This document shows positions 16,619 to 26,700 of a stretch of 57,367 nt of DNA, piece after piece (position 1 is the first letter of the stretch; every line of letters starts with the position of its first letter). The position numbers and the translations under genes were made by a program. This DNA comes from Bacteroidota bacterium. GTDB taxonomy: Bacteria > Bacteroidota > Bacteroidia > AKYH767-A > OLB10. The notes under the pieces were generated by a model that was not told the origin of the DNA, did no database searches, and was given only the letters and a program-made list of their open reading frames with translations. Where the stretch lies: contig CANGJU010000004.1 of NCBI GenBank assembly GCA_947453935.1, forward strand, positions 1 through 57,367, in the 5' to 3' direction.

Positions 16619-19237
16619 ATGGCAGCGAAAGAAGAAACACCTTTAATGAAACAATATAACAGCATCAAGGCAAAATACCCTGATGCGCTTTTGTTATTTC
16701 GCGTGGGCGATTTTTATGAGACCTTTAATGAAGATGCTGTTAAAGCATCGAAGGTGTTGGGAATTGTTTTAACAAAGCGTAGTAATGGTGCAGCCTCTGA
16801 GATGGATTTGGCAGGATTTCCTCATCATTCTCTTGAAACCTATCTTCCTAAACTAGTGCGTGCAGGATTACGAGTAGCAATTTGTGATCAGTTGGAAGAT
16901 CCGAAGATGACCAAGACAATAGTTAAGCGTGGTGTAACTGAAGTTGTAACACCTGGGACTGCGTTTAGTGATAAAATTTTAGATCATAAGTCGAATAACT
17001 TTTTAGCGGCTGTTTATTTTCAATCAGAAAATTTAATTGGATTGTCCATTCTGGATGTATCAACGGGAGAATATTTTGCAGCCGAAGGATATTGGGAATA
17101 CATTGATAAATTGATTCAGAGTTTTTCTCCTACCGAAGTATTGGTTTCGCGCAAAGATCAGCAAGCATTAAAAGATCGTTTAGGCAATAAGTTTTATATC
17201 TATACGCTGGATGAGTGGGTTTTTCAGCAACCATACACAGAAGAGTTATTGTTAAAGCAGCTTAATACTACCTCTTTAAAAGGATTTGGTATTCAGGATT
17301 TAGTTGCAGCAACAATTGCGGCGGGTGCTGCATTGCATTATGTTCAGCAAACGCAACAGGTATCATTAAGTCATATAAAATCAATTGCACGTATAGACGA
17401 AGATCAATTTGTATGGCTCGATCGATTTACTATTCGTAATCTTGAAATTATTTCATCACCGCATGAAAAGGCAACGACCTTGTTGGATGTAATGGATCAT
17501 ACGGTATCGCCTATGGGCGCACGTTTGTTGCGCAGGTGGTTGTTGATGCCTTTGAAAAATATTCATGCAATTAATGAACGCCATGAAGTCGTATCAAGTT
17601 TTTTTGAGCAAGAAGATTTTAGTGGAAGGATTGAGCAGATATTAAAGTCGGTTGGAGATTTAGAGCGATTGTCTTCGCGAATTGCAATTAAAAAACTTAC
17701 TCCTCGCGAAGCAGTTCAGTTGAAAAGAGGCGTTGCATTATTATCACCTCTTAAAAACGAATTAGCTTCAAGCAATAATAAGGCTTTGCAAAAGATGGGA
17801 GATTTGATAAATCCCTGTGTGCAGCTTTTTAAAATGCTTGATGAATCAATTGCTGACGAAGCGCCTGCTGTTGCTGCTAAAGGAGGATTTATAAAAGACG
17901 GATATTCGTCGGAGTTAGATGCGTTGAGAAAAATTTCATCAGAAGGAAAAGATTATTTGCTGAAAATTCAACGCGAAGAAAGCGAGCGTACAGGAATTAC
18001 TTCGTTGAAGGTTGCTTACAACAACGTGTTTGGTTATTACATTGAAGTTACCAATGCGCATAAATCGAAGGTGCCTGAAGGCTGGATCAGAAAGCAAACA
18101 CTGACGAATGCAGAGCGATATATTACAGAAGAATTGAAAGTGTATGAAGAAACAATTTTAGGTGCAGAAGGGAAAATTCTTGATATTGAAATTAAACTGT
18201 ACGATGAAATATTGAATTCTACTATGTCGTACATTCAGGCCTTGCAGCAAAATGCTTATCAAATTGCGCAAGCCGACTGTTTACGTTCATTTGCAGAAGG
18301 TGCGAAAATTAATAATTACGTACGACCATCATTAAACGAAGGGCTGGTAATTAATATTAAGGAAGGACGACATCCAGTATTGGAAAAGCAATTGCCATTA
18401 GGAGAATCGTATATTCCTAATGATGTGTTCTTAGATAACGAATCGCAGCAGATTATTATGATTACGGGTCCTAATATGTCCGGTAAGTCTGCCATTCTTC
18501 GTCAGACAGCATTAATTGTTTTGATGGCACAGGTCGGCGCTTATGTGCCTGCATCAGTTGCAGAAATAGGCTGGGTTGATAAAATTTTTACCAGGGTAGG
18601 GGCGAGTGATAATTTATCGCAGGGTGAATCAACGTTCATGGTAGAGATGAATGAAACGGCCAGTATCCTTCATAATATTACCAATCGTAGTTTAGTACTG
18701 TTGGATGAAATTGGTCGTGGTACATCGACCTACGATGGGATATCAATTGCATGGGCTATCGCTGAGTATTTACATCAGCATCCTAAGTATAATCCTAAGA
18801 CATTATTTGCAACTCACTATCACGAGTTAAATGATATGGCTGCGAAGTTTAATAGAGTGAAGAATTATAATGTTTCCATAAAAGAGATGGGTAATACTAT
18901 TCTGTTTTTAAGGAAGTTAGTCCCAGGTGGAAGTGAACATAGCTTCGGGATTCATGTTGCACGTATGGCTGGTATGCCCATTCAGGTATTGAATAAGGCA
19001 GAGGAAGTATTGAAAAAGCTGGAATACAACCATGACTTGAAAAACGATGGTAAGTCAACAGCAATTAGTACGGAAACTGGAGAAATGCAGTTGAGTATAT
19101 TTCAGTTAGACGACCCGCTTTTGATGCAGATAAGAGATGAAATTGTTGATACAGACATCAATTCATTGACTCCTGTGGAGGCATTAATCAAGTTAAATGA
19201 AATTAAGAAGTTGATTTCTAAAGAAAAAGTAAAATAA
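16619..19237 (+). CDS. mutS: DNA mismatch repair protein MutS
   Basis: At 872 residues this is a standard MutS1 length. Domain I has the mismatch-wedge region FRVGDFYETFNEDA near residue 30 (Phe and Glu of the Phe-x-Glu motif). Connector, core and clamp domains follow. The ATPase domain has Walker A GPNMSGKSAILRQ near residue 617, then Walker B LVLLDEIGRGTSTYDG and the signature region ATHYHELNDMA. The C-terminal part includes GMPIQVLNKAEEVLKKLE. The protein binds base mismatches and small loops and recruits MutL. It is divergent from the methyltransferase gene, with only 29 bp between them. Because MutS controls slippage of short tandem repeats, it is relevant to the homopolymer described at 49047. 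Confidence 0.97.
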   Translation: MAAKEETPLMKQYNSIKAKYPDALLLFRVGDFYETFNEDAVKASKVLGIVLTKRSNGAASEMDLAGFPHHSLETYLPKLVRAGLRVAICDQLEDPKMTKTIVKRGVTEVVTPGTAFSDKILDHKSNNFLAAVYFQSENLIGLSILDVSTGEYFAAEGYWEYIDKLIQSFSPTEVLVSRKDQQALKDRLGNKFYIYTLDEWVFQQPYTEELLLKQLNTTSLKGFGIQDLVAATIAAGAALHYVQQTQQVSLSHIKSIARIDEDQFVWLDRFTIRNLEIISSPHEKATTLLDVMDHTVSPMGARLLRRWLLMPLKNIHAINERHEVVSSFFEQEDFSGRIEQILKSVGDLERLSSRIAIKKLTPREAVQLKRGVALLSPLKNELASSNNKALQKMGDLINPCVQLFKMLDESIADEAPAVAAKGGFIKDGYSSELDALRKISSEGKDYLLKIQREESERTGITSLKVAYNNVFGYYIEVTNAHKSKVPEGWIRKQTLTNAERYITEELKVYEETILGAEGKILDIEIKLYDEILNSTMSYIQALQQNAYQIAQADCLRSFAEGAKINNYVRPSLNEGLVINIKEGRHPVLEKQLPLGESYIPNDVFLDNESQQIIMITGPNMSGKSAILRQTALIVLMAQVGAYVPASVAEIGWVDKIFTRVGASDNLSQGESTFMVEMNETASILHNITNRSLVLLDEIGRGTSTYDGISIAWAIAEYLHQHPKYNPKTLFATHYHELNDMAAKFNRVKNYNVSIKEMGNTILFLRKLVPGGSEHSFGIHVARMAGMPIQVLNKAEEVLKKLEYNHDLKNDGKSTAISTETGEMQLSIFQLDDPLLMQIRDEIVDTDINSLTPVEALIKLNEIKKLISKEKVK

Positions 19238-19248
19238 TTTGTCGAAAA

Positions 19249-19281
19249 TTTGGTTTCAAACCGATTAAAAACTTAATTTTG
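19249..19281 (+). promoter_or_regulatory. Promoter of the tRNA-Gly/tRNA-Leu unit
   Basis: TTTG at 19249-19252 and TAATTTTG at 19274-19281, 21 bp apart, match the Bacteroidota promoter. Transcription would start near 19286, about 58 bases before the tRNA-Gly gene. Confidence 0.65.
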
Positions 19282-19343
19282 CGACCCGTTCAATAGGATT
19301 CATGTTGAACACGTTCTTAAAAATAAATTCTCAAAAGGAATAT

Positions 19344-19416
19344 GCGAAAGTAGCTCAGTTGGTAGAGCGCGACCTTGCCAAGGTCGAGGTCGCGGGTTCG
19401 ACCCCCGTCTTTCGCT
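19344..19416 (+). tRNA. tRNA-Gly (GCC)
   Basis: A complete 73-base cloverleaf. The acceptor GCGAAAG pairs with CTTTCGC. The D stem is GCTC/GAGC. The anticodon stem CGACC/GGTCG holds the loop TTGCCAA with anticodon GCC. The T stem is GCGGG/CCCGT with loop TTCGACC. Discriminator T is at 19416 and no CCA is encoded. A terminator-like hairpin follows at 19421. Confidence 0.95.
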
Positions 19417-19418
19417 CA

Positions 19419-19442
19419 AGGCCTCCCTCAGGAGGCTTTTTC
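19419..19442 (+). terminator. Hairpin with T-run after tRNA-Gly
   Basis: GCCTCC (19421-19426) and GGAGGC (19431-19436) enclose CTCA and are followed by TTTTT. This is a short but typical rho-independent terminator between the two tRNA genes, so tRNA-Leu may need its own promoter or readthrough. Confidence 0.75.
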
Positions 19443-19483
19443 ATTCAGTTCTAAAATATTTCTTAGACCGATGTCTTGGAAAT

Positions 19484-19568
19484 GCCCAGGTGGTGGAATT
19501 GGTAGACACGCAGGACTTAAAATCCTGTGGCCTTAACAGCCGTATCGGTTCGACTCCGATCCCGGGTA
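19484..19568 (+). tRNA. tRNA-Leu (UAA)
   Basis: This is an 85-base type II tRNA. The anticodon stem CAGGA/TCCTG holds the loop CTTAAAA (anticodon TAA). A long variable arm (TGGC ... GCCG) and a perfect T arm ATCGG-TTCGACT-CCGAT follow, with discriminator A at 19568 as expected for Leu. The acceptor is imperfect: GCCCAGG against CCCGGGT leaves a G1-U72 wobble and an A5-C68 mismatch. The 3' part from 19538 on is repeated three more times downstream in altered form. No CCA is encoded. Confidence 0.9.
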
Positions 19569-19574
19569 CAACAA

Positions 19575-19605
19575 AACCCTGTAGTTTTTACTACAGGGTT
19601 TTTTA
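19575..19605 (+). terminator. Terminator of tRNA-Leu
   Basis: AACCCTGTAG (19575-19584) and CTACAGGGTT (19591-19600) enclose TTTTTA and are followed by TTTT. This is a strong rho-independent terminator directly after the tRNA. Confidence 0.9.
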
Positions 19606-19666
19606 TTTTCGAGAAAGCCGTATCGGTTCTCCCGATTACTATCGGGACCGATCCCGGGTACAACAA

Positions 19667-19698
19667 AACCCTGTAGTAAAAACTACAGGGTTTTTTAT
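19667..19698 (+). terminator. Copy of the tRNA-Leu terminator with inverted loop
   Basis: The arms (ACCCTGTAG / CTACAGGGT) are the same as at 19575, but the loop reads TAAAAA, the exact reverse complement of TTTTTA in the first copy. The T tract is intact. The two later copies at about 19760 and 19865 have lost the T-tract half to a palindrome. Confidence 0.8.
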
Positions 19699-19942
19699 TT
19701 TCGAGAAAGCCGTATCGGTTCTCCCGATTACTATCGGGACCGATCCCGGGTACAACAAAACCCTGTAGTAACAAACTACAGTCCCGATAACCATCGGGAT
19801 TATTTTCGAGAAAGCCGTATCGGTTCTCCCGATTACTATCGGGACCGATCCCGGATACATCAAAACCCTGTAGTATGCACTCAGTCCCGATAGCTATCGG
19901 GATTTTATTTTCAAGAAAGTTGTACCTGGTAGTATGCTGCAC

Positions 19943-20309
19943 TTTCTCGAAGACTCGGGATTGTTTTCCAAAAAGACATTGGGGATATGTCCTCCAAAGA
20001 AAGTTAAAAACCTACGGTGATTCATTGTCTATTTAAGTCAAAAGCTTTTGTTTTATTATAAATATAAAAAATATAAATAAAGTTTTATAATGGTACGGTT
20101 GAAGTTTGATAGAGTTGACAAATGGAGATAGGTGTATGCACTTATGTAGTTTTGGGAGTGAGTTCGCTTGTTCAGTAGTGTTTTTTACCTTATTAACAAT
20201 TGATTGTTCTTGTTTGATAAGTTTATCGACAATGGCTTGTATAATACTGTGGATTTTCTAATTTAGAAAGTGGCTTTTTATTATTTATAACATTTTAATT
20301 ATTTCCGCT
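19943..20309. other. Intergenic region upstream of the giant-protein operon
   Basis: AT-rich and apparently without a gene. A half palindrome (ACTCGGGATT near 19953) is the last trace of the preceding array. A TAGTTTTG box at 20147-20154 fits a -7 element but has no -33 partner at the right distance and lies 155 bp from the next ATG. No riboswitch-like structure was recognised. Confidence 0.5.
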
Positions 20310-20744
20310 ATGAATCAATTATTTGGATTTTGTTTTATTATGCTTTGCATTATTAATATGAATGCTATTGCTCAAACAGCCAAAACGAATAATAATTCTA
20401 TTGAGCAATTGATTTATTCAAAAATTGATTTTAATCGTTTGCCCGATGATGTTAAACAACAAATCAATAAAAATAAATTAGCGAATATTTCTCTTTTTGA
20501 TGGAGTAGCGCGTGCTTTCATAGTGGATGTAGCGACAATAAATTCATCAAATGATATAAAGACAAAAATTTCATTTTTATATTCTGTGACAAATCTTAAA
20601 GACGTAAAATATTTGTCAGGTAATAGAATCGAAATTATTGCATCCATTGAAACAGAAGCTTCATTGTTTAAAGAAATATTCTTGTCGCATTCAGTAAATG
20701 CAAATTTCATTGAACAGAAATTTGTTCTTTATAAAGCCAACTAG
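20310..20744 (+). CDS. Small exported protein preceding the giant surface protein
   Basis: This 144-residue protein has a signal peptide (MNQLFGFCFIMLCIINMNAI, cleavage after IAQ near 22). The mature part has an alternating hydrophobic pattern (NLKDVKYLSGNRIEIIASIE) and three Phe-rich C-terminal strands, and no Cys. No family was recognised. It ends three bases before the ATG of the 5352-residue SprB-repeat gene, so the two are almost certainly co-transcribed and may be translationally coupled. A role as a periplasmic or surface partner of the giant protein is an inference from that spacing. Confidence 0.65.
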   Translation: MNQLFGFCFIMLCIINMNAIAQTAKTNNNSIEQLIYSKIDFNRLPDDVKQQINKNKLANISLFDGVARAFIVDVATINSSNDIKTKISFLYSVTNLKDVKYLSGNRIEIIASIETEASLFKEIFLSHSVNANFIEQKFVLYKAN

Positions 20745-20747
20745 CCT

Positions 20748-23700
20748 ATGAAAATACGTTTACTATTTAATATACTCTTCTCTTTATTTGTTAGCAGCGC
20801 AGTATTCGCACAGGCTCCTGTTAACGACGATCCTTGTAATGCAACTCCGTTAACTGCTAGTACTGGATGTAATTATGTAACTGGAACAAATCTAAATGCA
20901 ACTGCAACTGCTGGTGTTCCAGCACCTGGTTGTGCAAATTATGTAGGTGGTGATGTATGGTTTTCTGTTACAGTTCCTGCATCTGGTAGTCTGATTTTCG
21001 ACTCCAACACAGGTGTTGTTACTGATGGTGGTATGGCAATCTATTCTGGTACCTGCAGTAATCTTACGCTTATTTCTTGCAATGACGATGGAAGTGCTAA
21101 TGGATTGATGCCATCAATATCAGCAAACGGATTAACTCCAGGCTCTACTATATATATTCGTTTTTGGGAGTATGGCAATGATAACAACGGGGATTTTTCT
21201 ATTTGCGTTGAACAAATAACTCCTTGCGCAACTGTTTCAACAAACTCATCGTGTGTTAGTGCAGATCCGTTTTGTACGGGAACATCCTATAATTATTGCA
21301 ACACGGTAAACGTGCCTTCATTAGGAGGAGGTGGCATTTACGGTTGTTGTGGTTCAACACCAAACCCTGCTTTTTATTTCATGAATATTCAGACATCAGG
21401 CTCAGTTGTTTTTAATATTTCTCAAACATCTAATGCAGGATTAGGTATAGATGTCGACTTTGTATTGTGGGGGCCATTTGCTTCTCAGGCTGCGATGTGT
21501 GCAGGATTAGCAGCAGGGAATATTATCGATTGTAGTTTTTCTATTGCGGCTGTTGAAACTGCTACTATTTCTAATGCAATTGCAGGTCAATGGTATATGA
21601 TTTTAATTACAAATTATTCTAACCAGCCTGGTAATATTCAATTTAATCAAACAAACACAGGTAATGCAAATGCTGGTTCAACAAATTGTAATATTCTTAC
21701 TGCGATTCCAAGTCCATGCAGTAACGGATTATATACACTTGCCGGAAGTGTTGAAGTTCCAGCGCCACCCACAACTGGTACGTTAACGGTTTCATCGTCG
21801 TGTGGAGGAAGTGTAGTTTTTAATGCACCATTTGTTACGCCAATTTCATATTCAATTCCTAATATTTGTGCAACAGGGGATACTTGCACAGCAACGGCTG
21901 TTTTTTCAGCAGCAGGGGCGCCTACAATACTTCCTACGTCCTTTTTAGCCTCAAGTTGTAATTCGCTTACAGCAGTCCCATCGGTATGTACAGGAAATGG
22001 ATATAGTGTTAGTGGAATTATGACCGCTTATTGCTTGCCTGTTACTGGAACACTAACATTTACTTCTTCATGTGGAGGCAGTGTCACGTATAACGCGCCA
22101 TTTTCATCTCCATTTTCATATACAATTCCAAATATGTGCGCTAATGGAGGAAATTGCACAATAACAGCTGCATTTTCCGCGGCTAATGCTCCTGTAATTC
22201 CTAATGCAAGCTATTCTGCACCAGTTTGTAATTCACTTACTGCTACACCAGGGATATGTACAGGTGGGCAATATATAATGTCGGGAGTTTTAATTAATAA
22301 TGGATGTATTCCTGCAACTGGTACATTAACTATTGCAAGCTCATGCGGAGGCAGTGTAGTTTATAATGCACCTTTTACAAGTCCCTTGAATTGGTCGTTG
22401 CCAGCATCAAACGGTAATGGTGGAAACTGCACAATCACTGCAGTTTATTCTGCAGCAGGAGCCCCATTAATTACGTCAGTTGTTGTAGCAGAACCACAAT
22501 GTTGCAATGCAAATGCAGGAACAATTGATGTGACCGTTAATGGTGGCACAATAACAAGTACAGGAAATGCAACACAAGTTGTATTGTGTTCCGGTGGTTC
22601 AGTAAGTCTTATTAGTAATGACGATTATATTTTACCGCCTGCATTTGATCCAGGTTGGGATGATTCTGAATTATTTTATGCTATTTATGTTTCTCCAGGA
22701 CCAACAGTGCCCGATCCTGATTTAGATCCTAATTGGACAGGTTATTATTGGACTGGCGAAGATTTTTTTAATAATGCTTATGCTACTTCTACGGGAGGAT
22801 GTTCTCCCTTATTGTCATTACCAGCAGTGCCAGGTTATGCATCTCCATCTTCCCCAACAAACACATTGGTTTTTGTACCAATCACCGCAGATGATAGCGA
22901 TAATGGATTAGATTGGGATGGCGTAGTTGCACATGATCAAAATGGAGATGGTTGCTTTGATATTGGGGATCCCATTTCTATTACATTTTTAAATCCAATA
23001 GAATTATCATCATCAGTTAGTTGTGCAGGTACAGTTAGCATTCAGATTAATGGGGGTAATCCACAGTTTTTTAATAATAGTTATACAATTTCAAATACTG
23101 GAGCTGGTACATTGAGTTCAACAACAGCCACAGCTGGTGGAGTTGTTTCAATTTCAGGATTAACTTCAGGTCAGACATATTCAGTTTCAGTAACAGACGC
23201 AACAGGGTGTACCCCAACAATAATTAGCGGGGTTTACCAAGGACCACCAACAGTTAATTTAACAGCTAATCCTGCCACAATATGTCTTGGTGAGTGTTCG
23301 TCATTAAATGCGACTGTTAGTTCTGGTCTTTCTCCGGGAAATAAAACAATTAAAAGTACAGAGTGTGCAATTATTAAGGACGCTGGTATTAGTGCTGTTA
23401 ACGGCTCTCCAATAGTTAATACTGGTAATTGGGCACATACATGTATTGATGTTACTGGGGTTTGTGATGATGTTTGGAATACAGGAGAGTTTTTATCGGT
23501 GCAGTTAAATATTCAGCATTCATGGGTAACCGATTTAGATATTTATTTGCAAGCACCAAATGGTGTTTTCTATCTTTTGAGTCAAGATAATGGAGGAGGT
23601 AATTCAAATTATACGAATACCATTTTTACAGCTACAGCAGCAACAAGTATTAACGCAGGAACAGCACCATTTACAGGTTCATTTAGGCCACAAGGAGCAG

Positions 23701-26700
23701 GAGGGAACTTTAATGCGTTAAATGGAACGACAATTAATGGTTCTTGGTGTTTGTGGGTTGGAGACGACGGCGCTATTGATCAAGGTTCAATAGTCAATTG
23801 GTCAATTACTTTTGCCAATCAAAATTCGTATACTTATTCATGGTCACCAACGATAGGGCTATCATCAACAACTGTTTTAAACCCGTTGGCTTGTCCCACT
23901 GTATCAACATCGTATACGCTTACCGTTACTAATTCGTGTGGATGTACTACAACTGCTTCAGTACCTGTAATTATTTCGCCACCTATTACTCCAACCTTTA
24001 ATACTATTGGGCCAATTTGTTCAGGAGCATTAGTGCCATCTTTACCAACAACTTCAACAAATGGTATAATAGGAACATGGTCGCCAAATACTATTAATAA
24101 TACAGCTTCTGCCTCATATACTTTTTCTCCATCCGCTGGTCAATGTGCTGATACAATTACTATTTCTGTTGTGATTGATAATGCACCAACCTTATCCAGT
24201 ATAATTACAAAGCCATTGTGCCTTGGTAATACTAATGGTGCTATCGATTTAACTGTTAATGGAGGAACAGGTCCTTTCGCTTATCAATGGTCGAATGGCT
24301 CTACTAATCAAGATTTGTCAAGTTTAGCAGTAGGAACGTATACGGTTACCGTTAGTTCTGCCAACGGGTGTACTGCAGTATTGTCAAATGTGGTTGCTGC
24401 ACCACTCGCGGTTGTGGCTTCAATAGCTTCTACAAGCAACATTAATTGCTTCGGACAAAGTACAGGAGGAGTTACGGCAAGTGGAAGTGGAGGAACTAGT
24501 CCTTACACTTATTTATGGTCCACTGGTGCAACTACAAATGTGATCAGCAATTTACCTGCAGGTGTTTATACTATTACAGTTACAGATGCCAATGGATGTA
24601 CAAATAATACAAACGTGTCTGCTACATTATTACAGCAACCTCAACTTACGGTAAATATTCCAATTGTGACGAACGTGAGTTGCTTTGGTGGTAATAATGG
24701 TAGCATTACAGCAAGTCCAACAGGAGGAACTGCTGGCTATACTTATTCATGGAGCAATGGTGCAACTGGTCCCACAACCTCTGGTTTAACAATAGGAAGT
24801 TATACGGTTACGGTGACTGATTCAAGAGGTTGTACAAACACAGCTTCAACAACAATCGCACAACCTCCTCAATTGGTAATTTCGATTCCTTCTACAACTA
24901 ATGTACTTTGTAATGGCGGTGCTACAGGTATCGCAACCGCATTGGCAACAAGTGGAACACCAGTGTATACTTATCTGTGGAGTAATGGAGGAAGCACCGC
25001 TACAGTGAACAATCTAACGGCAGGGACTTACGTCGTAACCGCAACAGATGCTAATGGATGTACAATTTCTACAAGTGCTACTATAACTCAGCCACCATTG
25101 CTAACAGCTACAATTCCAATAACTACAAATGTGCTTTGTAATGGAGGTTCAACTGGAAGTGCAACTGTGTCAACTAATGGTGGTACTACTGGTTATACTT
25201 ACTTATGGAATACTGGTTCAATAAGTTCGTCGATTTCTAATTTAACTGCAGGGACATATACAGTTACTGCAATGGATGTAAATGGATGTACTAGTTCTGC
25301 TTCAACGAATATTTCGCAGCCAACATTATTGGTAGTTTCAATACCATCAACAACGAATATTTTATGTAATGGAGGTGCGACAGGAATTGCAATTGCAAAT
25401 GCTTCAAATGGGACGCCCATTTATTCATATGCATGGAGCACTGGTGCAACAACATCTACAATAAGTAATCTGCAAGTTGGAACTTATACAGTAACAGTAA
25501 CCGATGCGAATGGTTGTACAAATTCTACTTCAACAACATTGTCGCAACCCGCTGCGATAGCATTAACACCTTCAAGTACAACATCTACTTGCGGACAAGC
25601 AAATGGAAGTGCAGGTGTTAGTGTTTCTGGAGGTGTGTCAAGCTATTCTTATTTATGGTCAAGTGGTCAGACAACTGCTGCGATTAACAACGTTGCTTCA
25701 GGTGGGTATGTAGTTACAGTAACTGATGCGAACGGCTGTACTAGCTCTACTACGGCTAATGTTGGAAGTATTGGTGGTCCAACAGTAACTTTAACAAATA
25801 GTTCTAATGTAAGTTGTTTTGGTGGTACTAACGGTAGTGCACAGGTGAATGTAAGTTCAGGAACAGGTCCATTTATTTATAATTGGCTACCGTTTGGTGG
25901 AGGTTCAAATACAGCATCTAATCTTTCCGCTGGTAGTTATTCGGTAAATGTTACAGATGGAAATGGCTGTACTTCTTCTGTTTCTGTTGTTATTAGTCAA
26001 CCAGCTCAATTGGCGCTTTCAATTCCCACAACTTCGAATGTATTATGTAATGGAGGAAGTACAGGAAGTGCAACAGCATTAGCATCCAACGGAACAATAG
26101 GTTATTCTTATTTATGGAACAATGGATCAACTAGTGCAACAAATAACAATCTAACTGCCGGAACATATACTGTTACTGCAACTGATGGAAATGGATGTAC
26201 AATATCAACTACGGCTTCAATTGCTCAGCCATCTGCATTAACAATTGCAATTCCATCAACAACAAATGTCTTATGTAATGGAGGTGCAACAGGTAGCGCA
26301 ACTGCACTAGCATCGAATGGTTCCGTTGGATACACTTATCAATGGAATACTGGTGCAACAACATCAACAATTAATAATCTATTGGCAGGTACTTACACAG
26401 TAACTGCTACTGATGCAAATGGATGTACAACATCAACAGCTGCGCTAGTGACACAGCCATCAGCATTAACATTGTCAATTCCATCAACAACAAATGTGTT
26501 ATGTAATGGAGGTGCAACAGGTAGTGCAACTGCAATAGCAGCGAATGGTTCGCCAGTTTATACCTACTTATGGAGTAATGGTGGAAGTACTGCTACATTG
26601 AACAATCTAACGGCAGGCGTATACGCCATTACAGCCACAGATGCAAATGGATGTACAACATCAACTACGGCTTCAATTACTCAGCCATCTGCATTAACAA

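Larger units (their letters stand above)
19538..19942 (+). repeat. Tandem array derived from the tRNA-Leu 3' end, terminator and 18-bp palindromes
   Basis: The segment starting AGCCGTATCGG inside tRNA-Leu (19538) recurs at 19616, 19708 and 19813, with a decayed partial copy from about 19918. The periods are 78, 92, 105 and 105 bp. Each copy holds the variable-arm end, T arm, acceptor 3' strand (CCCGGGTAC), a CCCTGTAG hairpin and TATTTTCGAGAAA. From the second copy on, GACT of the T loop is replaced by an 18-bp palindrome of the form TCCCGAT-N4-ATCGGGA (19630-19647, 19722-19739, 19827-19844). In the last two copies another such palindrome (19782-19799, 19885-19902) replaces the second half of the terminator. 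The later copies cannot be tRNA genes because they lack the 5' half. Confidence 0.9.

Noticed and set aside
19490..19768. Open frames on both strands across the tRNA-Leu array (plus 19490-19768; minus 19517-19942 and 19639-19863)
   Set aside because: They run through the tRNA gene and its repeated 3' end; the repeated peptide wording (for example VPGIGPDSNRENR) is only the translation of the DNA repeat.
19538..19860. Phage or ICE att sites at the tRNA-Leu 3' end
   Set aside because: The duplicated tRNA end is present, but the copies are adjacent with no integrase or cargo between them.
19484..19950. CRISPR array
   Set aside because: Copies are only 78-105 bp apart, contain a tRNA T arm and a terminator, have no unique spacers of uniform length, and no cas genes are near.
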